DNA of 64,000 nucleotides. It comes from Cristatella mucedo. Taxonomy: Eukaryota > Bryozoa > Phylactolaemata > Cristatellidae. Where the stretch lies: contig WPIO01000046.1 in assembly GCA_009760855.2 (NCBI GenBank), forward strand, positions 1,975,501 to 2,039,500, read 5' to 3'. Of the stretch, positions 1 to 12,344 are shown in pieces. The notes beneath the pieces are model-generated. The model saw only the letters and a list, made by a program, of their open reading frames with translations, ran no database searches and was not told where the DNA came from. The position numbers were made by a program, and so were the translations under genes. Each line of letters opens with the position of its first letter. The stretch's first letter is position 1.

Positions 1-528
1 CAGTCGTCCTGTCTCGACCCGACATGCTGGAGCCGAATGAGCGAATGAACGAGATCTTTGACCATTGCAGCCATTGATTGCCATCAGTCAACGGTTGCTC
101 GGCTTGGCTCTGCCGTGGCGGCAGTGGCAAGACCTCATTAGGGCACTATCTGGATTCCGGGTAATCTTGAACATTGGTCGCGAAATAGAGGTAGCATCGC
201 CAGTAGCTTGGGTTTAGCTCGGAGGCTTTGACAGCTGCAGCCCGTGCACTATTTTTGATTCCACGGCCAATACCGATCGTGGCTGGCTTGCTACCTGGCA
301 AGCGCACCAATACATAGATTTCTTACACTCTGGTTTCTGAAGCCTGGAGTCCACTGAGAGTGCTAATTTAATTTTATCAGTAATTGAAAGCTAGCTGATT
401 AGGTCGACTCGAAATGCAAAAGCCTATGTAATGCTCAGGTACTTGCTGCTGCTGCTGAACCTGTGCCGGCTAAGCTCTAGTTGCTTTTAACTCTGATTCC
501 CAATGCTCTTCCGGTGCCAGGACCACCG

Positions 529-735
<207 letters not shown>

Positions 736-1052
736 TCTGACAAAGCACCGACTCTGCCGAGGCCTGGCTGAGGTTTACTGTGATAGTTTTCATCGAGTGC
801 TGATGGCATAGGACAGCAAGTCGGTCGCATGCGAACTACTTGCCGCCTGTGGTAGCTGCTGCTGCCCTTAGCCCCACTATGTAGTCACGCTGACCCTTTT
901 TGGCTGATTCAGCACGAACTGGGCAGCAATGACGCCGGGGTTGCGGTTCCTTTTGGTGTGTATGTCAACCAGTATGTGTGTGTATATGTGCGTGTATGAG
1001 TGTGAGAGAGGTGGCCACTGACGGACGGCATTCACTGATGGAGACCTCGGAG

Positions 1053-1690
1053 CATGTGACAATGTAATGTAATGTATCTCCGTCTGTAACTCCATAAAGA
1101 CTATGTGGGTGTTACGCAGGAGAGTTTTGTATAGCAAACTCGCGGCCTAAGCGGCTTTCGGTACGCATTCGGTAGCCAACAGACTTCGTCTCACGCAACA
1201 AAGAGAAAGTGGGATGCATAGCAGAGTCAGGAGAGCAGTTGAGGTAGTGAGTAGCATGAAAGTAGCAGCTCAGGACCGCTAAAAAGGATGAGCCATAGTC
1301 GGCAGCAGAGGAGTAGTTGTCGTTGTGTAAGAATTATGGAAGCGATTTCCACAGTCTAGGACCTGCAGAGCTAAAGCTTCTGTCACCAACGGTCTTTAAG
1401 CGGAGGAATGGAACAGTTAATTTATTGCCCACACAGGACCTGAGGGCGCGAAGAGGCTGAAACTGGTGCAGCAGTTCAGCTAGGTACGAAGGAGCCAAGC
1501 CGTGGTGGGCCTTGTGGGTCAGCGTAAGAACTTTGCTATGTATCCATTGCTCAACCGGCATCCATCTTAGCTCTTTCAGCAAAGGAGACACGTGGTCAAA
1601 CCTCTGGGACTTAAAGACTAGCCTTGCAGCCATATTCATAGTCAACTGCAGTGGCCTAGTTGCTTTCTGTGGGTTTGTCTGCCTTGCATC
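1053..1690 (-). mobile_element. Non-LTR retrotransposon family B, 5'-truncated copy
   Basis: On the - strand a 103-codon frame (1334-1645) reads RFDHVSPLLKELRWMPVEQW and then DRSFSSAGPRLW, the typical C-terminal end of a Jockey-superfamily reverse-transcriptase ORF. The 3' UTR continues to about 1053 and ends in TACATTACATT-type sequence. The same 3' half recurs on + at 41.3 and 55.3 kb. Confidence 0.8.
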
Positions 1691-2079
1691 TAGTCTAAGC
1701 AGCAGCAGCTGTTTACGTTCAAAAATGGTGTGCCAACTGCAAGCTCTCTGCAGTCCGTGTCTTCAGTTCCTATCACTGCTGCCGACCTGCATTGCAACGC
1801 TGCCCTCCACTTCCGGCATTCAAAGCAGAATGAAGCTAAACAGCCACCAGCTCCTCATGCTATGACTAAACTTGCTATAATCATTATTTCCAGAAACTAA
1901 TCGTGTTTCCTTGATACACCCATTACCCCTGTGGGGGCTGGCCAGCTACAACTAGCCGATCGCCTGCCTGCCTGCCGAGCAGTAGGCACCGCCCACTGAT
2001 TCTCGGAACCCATCGCCAGTTGACCTCACTGGGCCATTGGCATACCGGCGGTTAGTTAGCTCTGGCAATAAGGGAGGGG

Positions 2080-2350
2080 GGCAATGGCCAGCCAGGATTT
2101 TCATCTAGGCAAAGACTCCTGCAAAGCGTTGGCAGGAAGGCAAGACCAGCGAAGTTTCCCCCCCCCCCCCCCCGTAGGTGGGGCTAGAACTGAAATTAAT
2201 GAAGATAATATAGAACGAAATCGCAGTGTTCATAGACACCAACTCGGGTGGTTGCTCGTCGAGTGGAATTAAGACATCATTCCGCCTCTTTGTGACGGTA
2301 GAGAACGTAGGAAATACGAGGGGCGGCCAAGGTCGCTGCCTCTTCACAGG
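2080..2350 (+). repeat. Interspersed repeat family X, copy 1
   Basis: Similar, with many changes, to the reverse complement of 34490-34797. Shared features: GATTTTCATCTAG at the start, CCAACT.GG.GGTTGCTC, AATTAAGACAT, and GGGGCGGCC near the end. It holds a 16-C run at 2158-2173. No transposase is visible, so it is probably non-autonomous and of unknown class. Confidence 0.55.
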
Positions 2351-2491
2351 AAGGAGGCAAATGCCCACTGCCCAATGCATGCTGGCTCAATCAATTCGTG
2401 GTCTTGTACTCGTGAATTGCTGGCTGTGGTTCTGGACGGCTCAGACCATGCCGGTCGACAAACTCGACTTCACAGGCTCGGTGATGCATTG

Positions 2492-2676
2492 GTGAGCAGT
2501 GATGGCACACTAGGTAAGGCGGTTGCTTTTCACGACCTCGGTCCCGAGATCGTGAGCTTGAAGCCTTCGGTGGGCGAACCTTTATTGCCGCTGGCTGCAA
2601 TCGGTGGTGATAGCTGTAAAGGCTCTTCTGTCGCCAAACAAAAGAGGCCATTGAATCAGCTAGTATTTTTTTTTTA
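2492..2676 (+). mobile_element. tRNA-derived SINE family S2
   Basis: A tRNA-like head (GATGGCACACTAGGTAAGG, decayed B box) is followed by the family body CCTTTATTGCCGCTGGC, GGTGGTGATAGC and AAAGGCTCTTCTGTCGC, ending AATCAGCTAG and a T run. Other copies lie near 7.2, 17.2, 44.1, 46.0 and 62.4 kb. Confidence 0.8.
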
Positions 2677-2982
2677 GTCGGTACCGGTATGTGAAGAGGA
2701 AACTGTATGTGTGAGCGTGAGCTGGCATTTTTCACTTGCCTCCATTTACACGAACACTTTCAGCTGCCGAGAGCCCGGGGGAGCCACGTGCTATGGGACC
2801 AGGACTTACTGAGCAAGCCACCGTGGGTCGTGCCATGCATTGCCGAATTGAGAAGTACAACGTGCTCTGAATTTAAATCAATCCCATTCTGTCGGGACTT
2901 GTTTACCTGATGCACTGTGTGTCTGTCTTTCGATGGCTCGGCGATGAGCTTGGGTAGCCAGCCAATCCCGGCAGTGTACCAC

Positions 2983-3092
2983 CTCCCTCCCTCCCTCCCT
3001 CCCTCCCTTCCTCCCTCCCTCCCTCCCTCCCTCCCTCCCTCCCTCCCTCCCTCCCTCCCTCCCTCCCTCCTTCCCTCCTTCCCTCCCTCCCT
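2983..3092. repeat. (CCCT)n tetranucleotide microsatellite
   Basis: About 110 bp of CCCT units with a few CCTT interruptions. Confidence 0.95.
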
Positions 3093-3235
3093 ACCCGACA
3101 TTGACTCTGGACAGGCCTTGACTACCTGCCCAGTGCTGCCACCGCCCCTCCGTGTAGCAAGGGCTGGTGGGGGCGCTGCGTTGCCAAGTAAACCCGCTGT
3201 TTCTTACACTCGGCATAGAACAAATGCAATATATA

Positions 3236-3378
3236 TAATTCATTTGTATAGCACCCCAAGAGAACTTAATCTTTATTCAGGTGCTTCACATATGCCTCGG
3301 GGCTCGAGCCAACGACCTGAGCCAGACCTTGCTCGGGGCGAGTACCTTAACTGCTGGACCAAGCCAGCTCGGCAATCT
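3236..3378 (-). mobile_element. tRNA-derived SINE family S1 with LINE-like tail
   Basis: Read on the - strand: a tRNA-like head (GGTCCAGCAGTTAAGGTAC, then a decayed B box near GGCTCGAGCC) followed by a tail AGCACCTGAATAAAGATTAA...GGGGTGCTATACAAATGAATT. The tail is the 3' stem-loop of the LINE family A copies in this window. Confidence 0.8.
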
Positions 3379-3951
3379 GATAGACATTTTGCGTTTCCCC
3401 CATGGCACCGACGTGGCACCCGGCCCCGGAATCCCTGCGACCGTGTATGCATCCACCCTCTCACGACTAGCCAGAGCGGCTCGATGCCTGCCAGCTCTCC
3501 TCTCCTTTACTCTGAGAGGTTGTCTGGTGCTCCAATATTCCTTTCTCACTTCCGGATAGTACGAATCCTGCCGGGGGGGGGGGGAGGCTGGGGGTCATTT
3601 ACCACCTGTAGGTCACAGCAGCACAGGCTATGTACTATATACAGCGTTGGTTCCGGTTGTGGAGAATGAGCGAAATCAGAAGCACTAGCACCATCGTCCT
3701 GAGCTTTCCTCGGTCCGGAGGTGCACTTCAGCAGTCCTTCCTTCCGGTCCGCCCAGGCGTTTCAAGACGAACAGTCGTGCATAGGCGAGATGTTGCAACA
3801 TGGCCGGTGCCTGTCAGCCGGCCAGGCCCACCGAGAGCGCTGCTGTTCCGAAGTAGGCAAAACGTTGGCCGGGGGGGGGGGACGTTGCCAGATTGCCCCT
3901 GTCGAACCGTTGCCAGCTCTCTGTGGGCGGCTGGCTCAGCACAGGAAGGAC

Positions 3952-4081
3952 ATGCCGAAAAGCAGAAGCAGCAGCGTTGCCTCGCTTGCGCTACAAGCAG
4001 TCGTGTTGCTGCTGCTGCTGCTGCTGCCCCGAGTAGTATATTCATCAGCTCTCCGCCCTGCAGCCAGTGGCAGCCGGCCGT
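3952..4081 (+). CDS. Possible first coding exon with signal peptide
   Basis: An ATG at 3952 opens 43 codons: basic MPKSRSSS, a hydrophobic core with seven consecutive leucines, and PRVVYSSALRP, a plausible cleavage region. The frame meets a strong donor, GTAAGTGAG, at 4082, leaving phase 1. The surrounding 3.7-4.3 kb is GC-rich, as at a gene start. Against it: the leucine run comes from a CTG repeat, and I found no matching second exon. If real, it begins a secreted or membrane protein on the + strand. Confidence 0.35.
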
Positions 4082-5237
4082 GTAAGTGAGAGCTCCGAGG
4101 CTGCACTCGGCTCGATAGCAGTAACGCTCGTGCAAGAGGTCGTCGGTCGTCGGCGGCGGCTTGAGCTTTCGACTGTCGTCGACTGCCCCTCGTGCGCTGC
4201 CGTTCGCAGCTCGAGAAGGTGACAAAGCAGACCGACGCCCTTCCATCTTGTCAGCCTAGGAGCCGATGCAAGATGGAAGCCATGGCAACCGACCCTAGCC
4301 CCGGGGGGGGGGAGGAGGAGGATAGAATTTTAAACTACAAGGCATGCTTTTCTCCGGCGGAAGACTCTCCAGGAAAAGGCTGCAGCCACAGTGTGTCCGG
4401 CAGACCGAGCGAGCCTTCTATAAATCCTGCATTTTTTCACGAGCTGCTGACACACCCGATGGCATCTGCTGGCAGGATTCGAATATTTCTTCATTCTTTA
4501 CGAGGGATGATGCCGATAATGCACTCAGCGATGAGCGAAAGTGGAGTGAAAATGAATAAAGTCAAGTGCACACCTGAAGCAGAGCATTGCCTACGTTTTG
4601 CAGCCACTGCAGTTCCTATGTTCCGTAGCTCCGTACTCCAGGAAGATTCACTGCTGCAAACGACATGTGATGGCAGACCTCAGCAACTGGCCTACGACGT
4701 ATGACCGTGTAGGGAGGCATAACCAGGATTAAGCCAAGCAGGGGCCAAACCTCGGCTGGGTCGACCAATCAATCATTTTCGGCAAAAGATTTGGTTCGGC
4801 CAGAGCTTCATTTGGCATTTGCCCCTTTAGCACCTGTCCAAGAGGTGGGCTCCTATGGTGGGCTCCTCTTCTAACGGTCACTGTGAAGCTGAGTGAGGAC
4901 GCTTTACACGACAGATTTGATGGCCGACCAGTCCTGGCCACAGCCCGTGCTCTAATCCAGGAGGCTGGTATGAACAAGGGTTTCACCGGAAAGACGCCAA
5001 GCCACCACCAGCAGAATTTGATTTTGCAGCTGCAGCCACCATTGTAGAGTAGTATGAGAAGAATATAGGTAAAAGAAAGATAAGCACATAAAAAGGCTTT
5101 TCCGGGTAAAGTGCACAATACAAAGTAATGTTTGCTGTGAGGGGTATTCGGGTGCATACAACTAAGTAACTTGTGCTGTTACGAGTTTGTTGGTGGATTT
5201 CATAAACAGAAACACGGCATTTTCTATGTAGAAAGGC

Positions 5238-6062
5238 TTAATAATAATAATAATAATAATGCACTTGATAAAGCGCCCTCAGAGAACTTAATCTCTCTCT
5301 AGGCGCTTTACATTTGCTGCAAAGGGAAATGCAATTGAATGGTGAGTAATATCATGATTGATAAACAAACAAAATGAATAACATGGTTAGGGGTGACATG
5401 CACAGGGTCAGCATGCAAATGTAGTTAGTGGCAGCATGCACAGTATCAGCACGCATAAGCACACCAAGGACGAATCACGGGGACCCACTAAATGCTGTCC
5501 TAAATAGGTGTGTTTTTAGGTTCCTTTTAAATGTGGTCAGGTCAGGGGATGTTCTGACGCAGGTCGGGAGGGAGTTCCAGGCTGTGGGAGCATGCGAACT
5601 AAATGCATGGTCTCCAAAGGATTTGAGGTTTGTACGGGGTATTTGTAGACTGTTGGATTCCGAAAAGCGGGTGGTACGATGCTTGGCCTGATGGGGGAGT
5701 ACGTCTGAAAGATAGGCTGGAGCCATAGAATGAAGAGACCTAAAAGTGAGCGACAAAACCTTGAAGTCGATCCGTTGCTTGACTGGTAGCCAGTGCAGGT
5801 CGGCGAGAAGTGGAGTAACGTGGCAACTGCGACGCTCACGACAGACAAGCCTAGCTGCAGAGTTTTGCACCAGCTGCAATCGCCCGATCGCACATGCTGG
5901 TAGGCCAGTAAGCAGTGAGTTGCAGAAGTCGAGACGGGATGTCACGAATGCACGGACCAACTTGGACGTGGTATCCTTATCTAAACAAGCCCAAATTTTA
6001 GCAATGCTATGAAGCTGAAAATAGGCAGATTTGACTGTGGAGCTGATGTGGTCGTCTAACGA
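5238..6062 (-). mobile_element. Non-LTR retrotransposon family A, 3' fragment
   Basis: The - strand starts upstream at about 6062 and ends in the stem-loop AAAGCGCC...GGGCGCTTTATC and a (TTA)n tail at 5238-5260. A 161-codon frame (5475-5960) reads [37 protein letters not shown] and LHWLPVKQRIDFKVLSL, the C-terminal region after the RT domain in CR1/L2-like LINEs. Truncated at its 5' end. Confidence 0.88.
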
Positions 6063-6233
6063 TTAAGCTTTGACTACACACTGCACAAGCATCCCATGTT
6101 CACGGACTTGCTCTGAATGCCTCAACGTAACTCGAGCGTCAAACGGACGTCAGCCATTTGCACTTTGGCTCGTGGAGATGAATGTGACAAGCCACTGGAT
6201 TTTGATCGGCGGCTGGTCCAACAACAAATACAT

Positions 6234-6376
6234 AAACATTCATTTGAACGGCGCCCCAAGAGAACTTAATCTCCATTCAGGTGTGTCACATTTGCCTCGG
6301 GGCTCGAACCCACGGCCTCAGCCAGAGCCAGTTCGGGGCTAGCACCTTTACCGTTGGACCAGACCTGCTAGGCAGG
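6234..6376 (-). mobile_element. SINE family S1
   Basis: The best-preserved head of the family: on - the B box reads GTGGGTTCGAGCCC, preceded by GGTCCAACGGTAAAGGTGC. The tail stem GGCGCC closes around AGATTAAGTTCTCTTG. Confidence 0.83.
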
Positions 6377-6840
6377 AGCCAAAAAGTAGAAACAGCTTCT
6401 CCTTCATGAGAGTCTGCCGGCTTGACCCCTCCCCCCTGAATGTGGGTGACCTATGGTAACGTAGTAGTCCAAACTAGAGGGAAATACGTCCAAAATCTGT
6501 GCCGATTTAGGAGGAAAGTCTGCAGTATAAACGAAGCTTAAGGAGTCAACTTTCAAAGCAAATGCTGCACTTCAAGCCCGTGAAGAGACACGACTACATA
6601 GAGCTAGTCCTTGGCCGACTATTGCTACACGTGCGGTATAGCAGCTTCCGCCACTAGAGCGGGCAGAACGAGGCTACAAACTCGGAGCTTGCAATGGTTC
6701 TAGTCCATGCCGATGGGTGATGAATAATGATGAAACCCCCCCCCCAACCAGAGGCTTGGAATAACTGCTAGCAACTTATAAGTGCAACTATATAGCAACT
6801 TACACGTACGTATGCCAAAACATGGCGGGAGCCCGGAAGC

Positions 6841-6843
<3 letters not shown>

Positions 6844-6906
<63 letters not shown>

Positions 6907-6956
6907 AGGGAGGGAGAGGGGGGAGGGAGGGAGGGAGAGAGAGAGGGAGAGAGGAG

Positions 6957-7029
<73 letters not shown>
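6844..7029. repeat. (GA)n / (GGGA)n microsatellite
   Basis: About 185 bp of GA with a central GGGA-rich segment (6900-6960). Confidence 0.96.
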
Positions 7030-7032
<3 letters not shown>

Positions 7033-7185
7033 CCACACCCTATGCTAGGTCCACCTCCACAGGGCGGAGAAGTTTATTCGACAGCAACCGAGGGTTACAG
7101 CTGCCGGAGCCAGCCATCTCGAACAAAAATTCTCGTGTGAAACCTCGAGCAAAGCTCAGTTCGACTGCTACTTGGTTTCGTTAGC

Positions 7186-7345
7186 CCAGGAGATAAGGTG
7201 CTTGCTCTTCGTGACCGAGGTGGCGGGTTTGAATCTTGCAGCTGTGTGATTCTGTATCGCCCTCTGCAAGTAGTGGTGATAACCGATAAGATTCTTCCTG
7301 CGAAACACCAATGAGTCTGTTAAATCAGCTAAGATTTTTTTCAGG
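7186..7345 (+). mobile_element. SINE family S2
   Basis: Head TTAGCCCAGGAGATAAGGTG with B box GGCGGGTTTGAATCTTGC, then the S2 body (TAGTGGTGATAACC) and the end TTAAATCAGCTAAGATTTTTTT. Confidence 0.8.
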
Positions 7346-7930
7346 GCACAACTGACTGTGTATTACCAGGCTTTGGTTTTTCTGCTGCCTAACCATGGAT
7401 TATTGCATAACCTGTTCGAAGCAGCCATAATTCAGGAACCACGAATTATAATATCTTGGCAGTAGTAAGCAGGGTGGCTGATTGAGCATGCTACAGTTTC
7501 ACTTTAAGAAGCTAGCAAGAGGAGAAAGTCGGGAGGCTAAATGAATGAAAGTGATAGATCGTAGACTGCCTGGTTCAGAGCGTGGTTCAGGCCAGGGTGA
7601 AGGCAGCTCTCATAGCACTTGGCGTGGCCGGAAAGCTGTGTGTAGACAGAGAGTGTAACAGAATTCTCCATCGACGGCAGGGTCGATAAGGTAGCAGAAG
7701 TGACAGTGTCAGTGTTGGTGGATAGTGGGGGGGGGGGAGAAAGGGGGCTGCCTGCAATCTCCAATATCCATCCATAGCCATTTTAGTTTCTACTGCGCTA
7801 TTAAGATCTTTCGAATGTCATCTACAGTCTGGTGGCATGGCATGCTCTTTGCTATTGCTCATTTAAAGCAGACTCCCCACCAAGCAGACAAAACGTGATG
7901 ATGTCGCTCACTCTTCCCATATACGTTTTT

Positions 7931-8085
7931 AATTCGTTTGTGTTGCACCCTAACAGAACTTGAAATCTCCATCCAGGTCTTCACATATGTCACAGGGCCC
8001 AAGCCCACGACCTCGGCAAACACATACATTCACCTTGACCTTGGTCGGGCGAGTACCCTGACCGCTGGGCCAAGCAAGCCCGGCC
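7931..8085 (-). mobile_element. SINE family S1
   Basis: On - the head carries GTGGGCTTGGGCCC as a decayed B box; the LINE-like tail (AGATTTCAAGTTCTGTTAGG) ends at AATTCG (7931). Confidence 0.7.
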
Positions 8086-8784
8086 TCGAGCATCCGCGTG
8101 GTGCCACAGCTGGTGTATACTGCTGAGCAGATTCCTTCTTTGAGCATGGATGCATGCACGCACGCTGCTGTTAGGTATTGGTACGAAAGCAGCTGCCATG
8201 GCCCTCAAGGCCCTGGTGGGTAGGGCTAGTCTGGCTTGCTATGCTATGTGATTTTCAACCTCCCACCGCCTTAACTTCCTAATGGCGAGCAGATCTAACA
8301 CGCACTAGCCGAGCGTCTTTGAGTCGGCATGCCCTAGCCGAATTGCTCAGCGGTGGCCTAATGTGCCTGCCAGCTTCGGAATGATGATCGAGCTAGACGG
8401 CTGAGCCGGTGTTTGACGACATTCGTACCCGAGGTAGCCGCAATGATGTTTTTTTTGGAAACTGTGTCCCACCCTTCTCTCCTTCTTCCCGGAGATCTGT
8501 TTTTCTTGCCAACGGCTGCCTCTCTCTCTTGCTTAGTGCTGCAGTCCATAGCACTCGGTAGTCAGCTGAGATAGAGGGCCACCTGTTCTTACTGACAAAC
8601 TCTCGATTCCCCAAATCTAGTAGTACATTTAGTCAGCTCCTACGGGCATCCAAGTTTGTGATCTGACAGGGGGCGCTGAAAAGGATCGACTAGTGCAAGA
8701 CATCTCTCCTCGCCCGGCCCAGACACATCTTCGGATGGCATCCAACTCTGAAGGGTAGAGGCTGCCTACTGCTAGCCACAGAAG

Positions 8785-8880
8785 TGACATTAGGCACCCA
8801 TTGTCATCAATCACCTGCCTGGGAAACCGTGGCAATTCCATTGTCATCAATTGCCAGTCTGGGAAATCTAGGCACTTCTA
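8785..8880. repeat. Imperfect tandem duplication of about 40 bp
   Basis: The motif ATTGTCATCAAT, a few bases, CTGGGAAA, GGCA.TTC occurs twice in direct succession near 8799 and 8840, with several differences. No function is visible. Confidence 0.6.
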
Positions 8881-9499
8881 GGAGCCGGGGGCCATTTTTC
8901 ATCATACAGGCTTCCAGCGACTGGGAGTTAGCTTTGCACAGCTGTACCCCCCAGCCAAGACCCACGTCAGTCAGCAAGGCAGTGTCAGCAGCTGCCTCCG
9001 GAACGTTTACACAATTCGTGATAAAAAAAAAGGATGATGCACCTGCATCCAATTTGATTGATTCTGCAAGAGGCCTGACGGTACGATCGGAGGGTAAGTG
9101 CTCACTCTTGTAGTGTCCTCTAAGAGCCAACAGTAGTGCCCGTGCTTGGGAACGGTTGCCATCACGTCCATTTGAGTCTTAGAAGCAAAAGGTTATCAAA
9201 GGTTAGCTCACTGTACGCCTTGTGGGCACTCTGAAAGACCAACTCCCTTCGTCCGATGGATAATGTCAACATTTGCTCAGATATCTCAACATGCTGGTCA
9301 CACTCATGAAGGCGATAAACAACTGGGTGCATTGTACACACGGTATATAGAGCACCGACTTCTGACGTCCTGCTCTGCCAAGACAGGAACAGAAGGTCCA
9401 GATCCAGAAGCTCCATGGGGGCAATGGATTCGTCAGAGAAATAAATGTCAGCTAACCTCACTGGCACTAACTATGGCACACCTATTGCTGCCTAAATGT

Positions 9500-9693
9500 G
9501 TAAGGGCACATGCACGTGCACACATGCATGTGCATGCACATGCATGTGTGCATGCATACAAGTATGCACACTTATCTGTGTGTGTACACGTGTGTGTGCA
9601 CGTGTGTGTGCACGCACGTGTGTCTGTGTGTACACGCGTGCGTGTGTGCGTGCATGTGCGCATGTGTGCATGTGTGTGTGTGTGTGTGTGTGT

Positions 9694-9748
<55 letters not shown>

Positions 9749-9755
9749 TGCTCAC
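9500..9755. repeat. Alternating purine-pyrimidine tract (GT/CA/GC, Z-DNA prone)
   Basis: About 250 bp of nearly perfect purine/pyrimidine alternation: CATGCA/TGCACA units first, then GTGTGC/ACGTGT, then pure GT with GCGCGCG. Cys/Val and His/Thr frames across it are artefacts. Confidence 0.93.
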
Positions 9756-9759
9756 AGCC

Positions 9760-12340
9760 ACAGTATAAAAGCACATGAGCAGATTAGGCCTTAGCTGTTT
9801 GCAGTAACCAACATGAAGATATGGGTGGAGTGACTGAAACCGGGAGAAATAGGGTCTTGCATTATTCTGTGCCTAAAAGCTTGTTGAAAGTGTGGCTGGT
9901 GGTTGTTTGGTCGAAGAGCATGCAGTGTTCGATAGGTTATTTCTAGCTGCGGTTGAATTCAACTAATAGGAGCCGAACACTTGTTGCATATGATTTATTT
10001 ACACTTCCGCATTTCCTTACACATTACATTTCTTTGGAGCTTCTCAAGGTAACAAGTAGCAGTAGCATCCATCAAGCTTGCATTCAGACACAAACAAGGA
10101 AATGTTTTTAGGCTCTGTCCAGTGCCCCTGCAGTTATGATTGATTATGCTTTGGAGCACATCCTGAATAGCTAGACATATGCCACATCACGTGCTTTGTT
10201 GTAGTTCCTCACTGTTTTTTCCTATCCGTCCATCCTGCTGAACGTCTGTCATGCCCCGAACACAGACATGAGATATGCTAACTGCAAACAGCATGGGGAA
10301 GGGGCTAATCGTGCAAGTTTAACATGCAAGTTTAGCATATTTTAAGATCGCACGAATAACTGTGGCTGGACACTTATAGAAAACTGCCTTCGCCTTCGGT
10401 GCTTTGCCCCCTCTCCCCATCGAGAAGAAACCAATTTTCAGAGCAACAAAAATGCCACAGCCGACCCACTGTGTAGGGCAAAAGCATTGCAGGTGTAGCA
10501 AAATTTAAGCAGTGACTGTTATAAATCCCAGAGCTGCTTTGGCAAATTTGAGAGCAAGGAGGAGCCGGACACCTTTGCCGGCTTCCCAATCCATGCTGAA
10601 TCCCAGTTGAATGGTGGCCGCGATTGCCCATGCAGAATTGCACAGCCCCCATGTCCAGAATCTGCAGTGAGGCCTTTGAGAGAGGTGGCGCCGTTACTGT
10701 CCCATGCCTGGCAATGTCGTTGCAGGTGAGAGCGCTCAGGGTCTTCGAGAAGCCTTGCTTGGTGATATGCTTGGGCAGACTAGCCTGCTTGTGCAGTCGG
10801 CTATGCAGCCTGCGAGCAATCTAACCATGGCCATCATCTGTACCCAATGCCTGCATACCTAAGATGTTGAAGGAACTAATCGCACGCACAATGCATAGGC
10901 AATTGCTTCTCTGCAACCAGCTCACAAATTAATACTAATATGGACAATGTCCATATGATTCTTAATTAGTTAATCTTTAGGTTGACATTCAAATATTTTT
11001 TACCGATTGCCTATTATTAGCTTAAATCAGACATGTGGCATTTATGGACTTTCTATAGCCTCTTACCGAACGCTGCCTGTCTCCTGGTTGGGAACGCCTT
11101 CGGCTTGGTCCGGTATGACTATCTACCCCCAGACTGGCCTACCAATCAGATGCTCTTTGCAAAATAAGCTTGTAGCAGTGTGCTTCCATTGTGGTAAAGG
11201 CTGCCTAAAGTTGCAATCAGACTAGGCTTGAAGCACCAATGTGGTAATCAGCAGGGTCAGCCTGATGAGAACCACGGCCACAGACCCATGCCGATAAGGG
11301 GCACCCGCTAGGTGTGGTAGATCGCCCCGACCTACTTGCCGACGTGCCGACCTCCGGTTGCGCCAATCCTTGAAGCTAGGAGACAAGATTGTTCAGTTTT
11401 CAGCCGGCGGTATGACGGCATCTAATTGGACTTTGTCCGTGGGATGATTCTTAGGTTTTGGTGGGAGATGTCAATCATTTGAGGTTCAAGCCAGCTGCTA
11501 ATGGTAAGACAAGAGTTGTCAAAATAGCTGCTGTCACCTGCCGAAGGAGTCTGGCTCAACACTCAACGTGTCAGAGAGAGCATTTCCCAATTTGATCCTA
11601 TTACTGACCAAAATGTTTATGCTTCCTGCCTAATCTGACCTCTGCTCAACCGACCTATCGAGCACCAAAGGTCGAGGTCTTGTGAGCAGGTGATACTTCT
11701 GTTAAGATGGTACTTTAGCAATATCTAACTCTTGCTGCTATTCGTGCAAGACAGCAACGAATTTAGCTCTGCTTTACTTACCAAAGACCTAGATTTGCAC
11801 ATCAACACCGTGCTAGTACTACAAGGATTTGGTGCTTTTAGTCCGAAAAGATATGAAAAAGGCCGGCTATATACCTGCAAAGGAGAGACACATAGTTAAT
11901 CAAGCCAGGAGAAAAAGCAGCATGCAAACAGAGAGATAGAGAGGGAGGGAGAGAGAGAGAATGAGGGAGAGAGATGTAGACTGAGACAGAGAGAGCAAGG
12001 GGCAAACAAGTTAGGAGGCATGAGTGTGTTTCGCACAGCGAGAGATATCGAATACGATTAGAAGGAATTCCTATCGGGGAGGGGGAAGATAACGTCAATG
12101 CCGATGGGGTGGGGAAACCCAAGGAGCAGGTAGTGCAAGAGCCCAATGGAGGAGCAAGGACGTCAGACAATCAAGCTCTACATACCCTTTGACCTTTCTA
12201 AGCCTCATTTCTCATCCGAATCAGGTAATTCTCGTGCAGCTAGCATGAATGCCATTCGCACTTGAGTAATCACTAATTTCCTTAAATTTGATGAAGATAA
12301 GAATGACCTAGTAGTTATAGGCAAGCACAGTGTCACCGTT
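9760..12340. other. Unassigned stretch
   Basis: No gene, RNA or repeat family could be supported. The longest frames are under 115 codons with no recognised motif. A GA/GGGA-rich patch lies at 11930-12000. Confidence 0.5.
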
Positions 12341-12344
12341 GAGT

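Noticed and set aside
5475-5960. Host gene for the 161-codon - frame
   Set aside because: It is the C-terminal block of LINE family A, seen in many copies.
6300-6376. Functional tRNA gene at S1 SINE heads
   Set aside because: Heads recur at five loci joined to the same LINE-like tail, and no cloverleaf acceptor stem is present.
9162-9467. 101-codon - frame (ADIYFSDESIAPMELL)
   Set aside because: Starts with GTG, no homologue recognised, no clear splice sites. Possible but unsupported.
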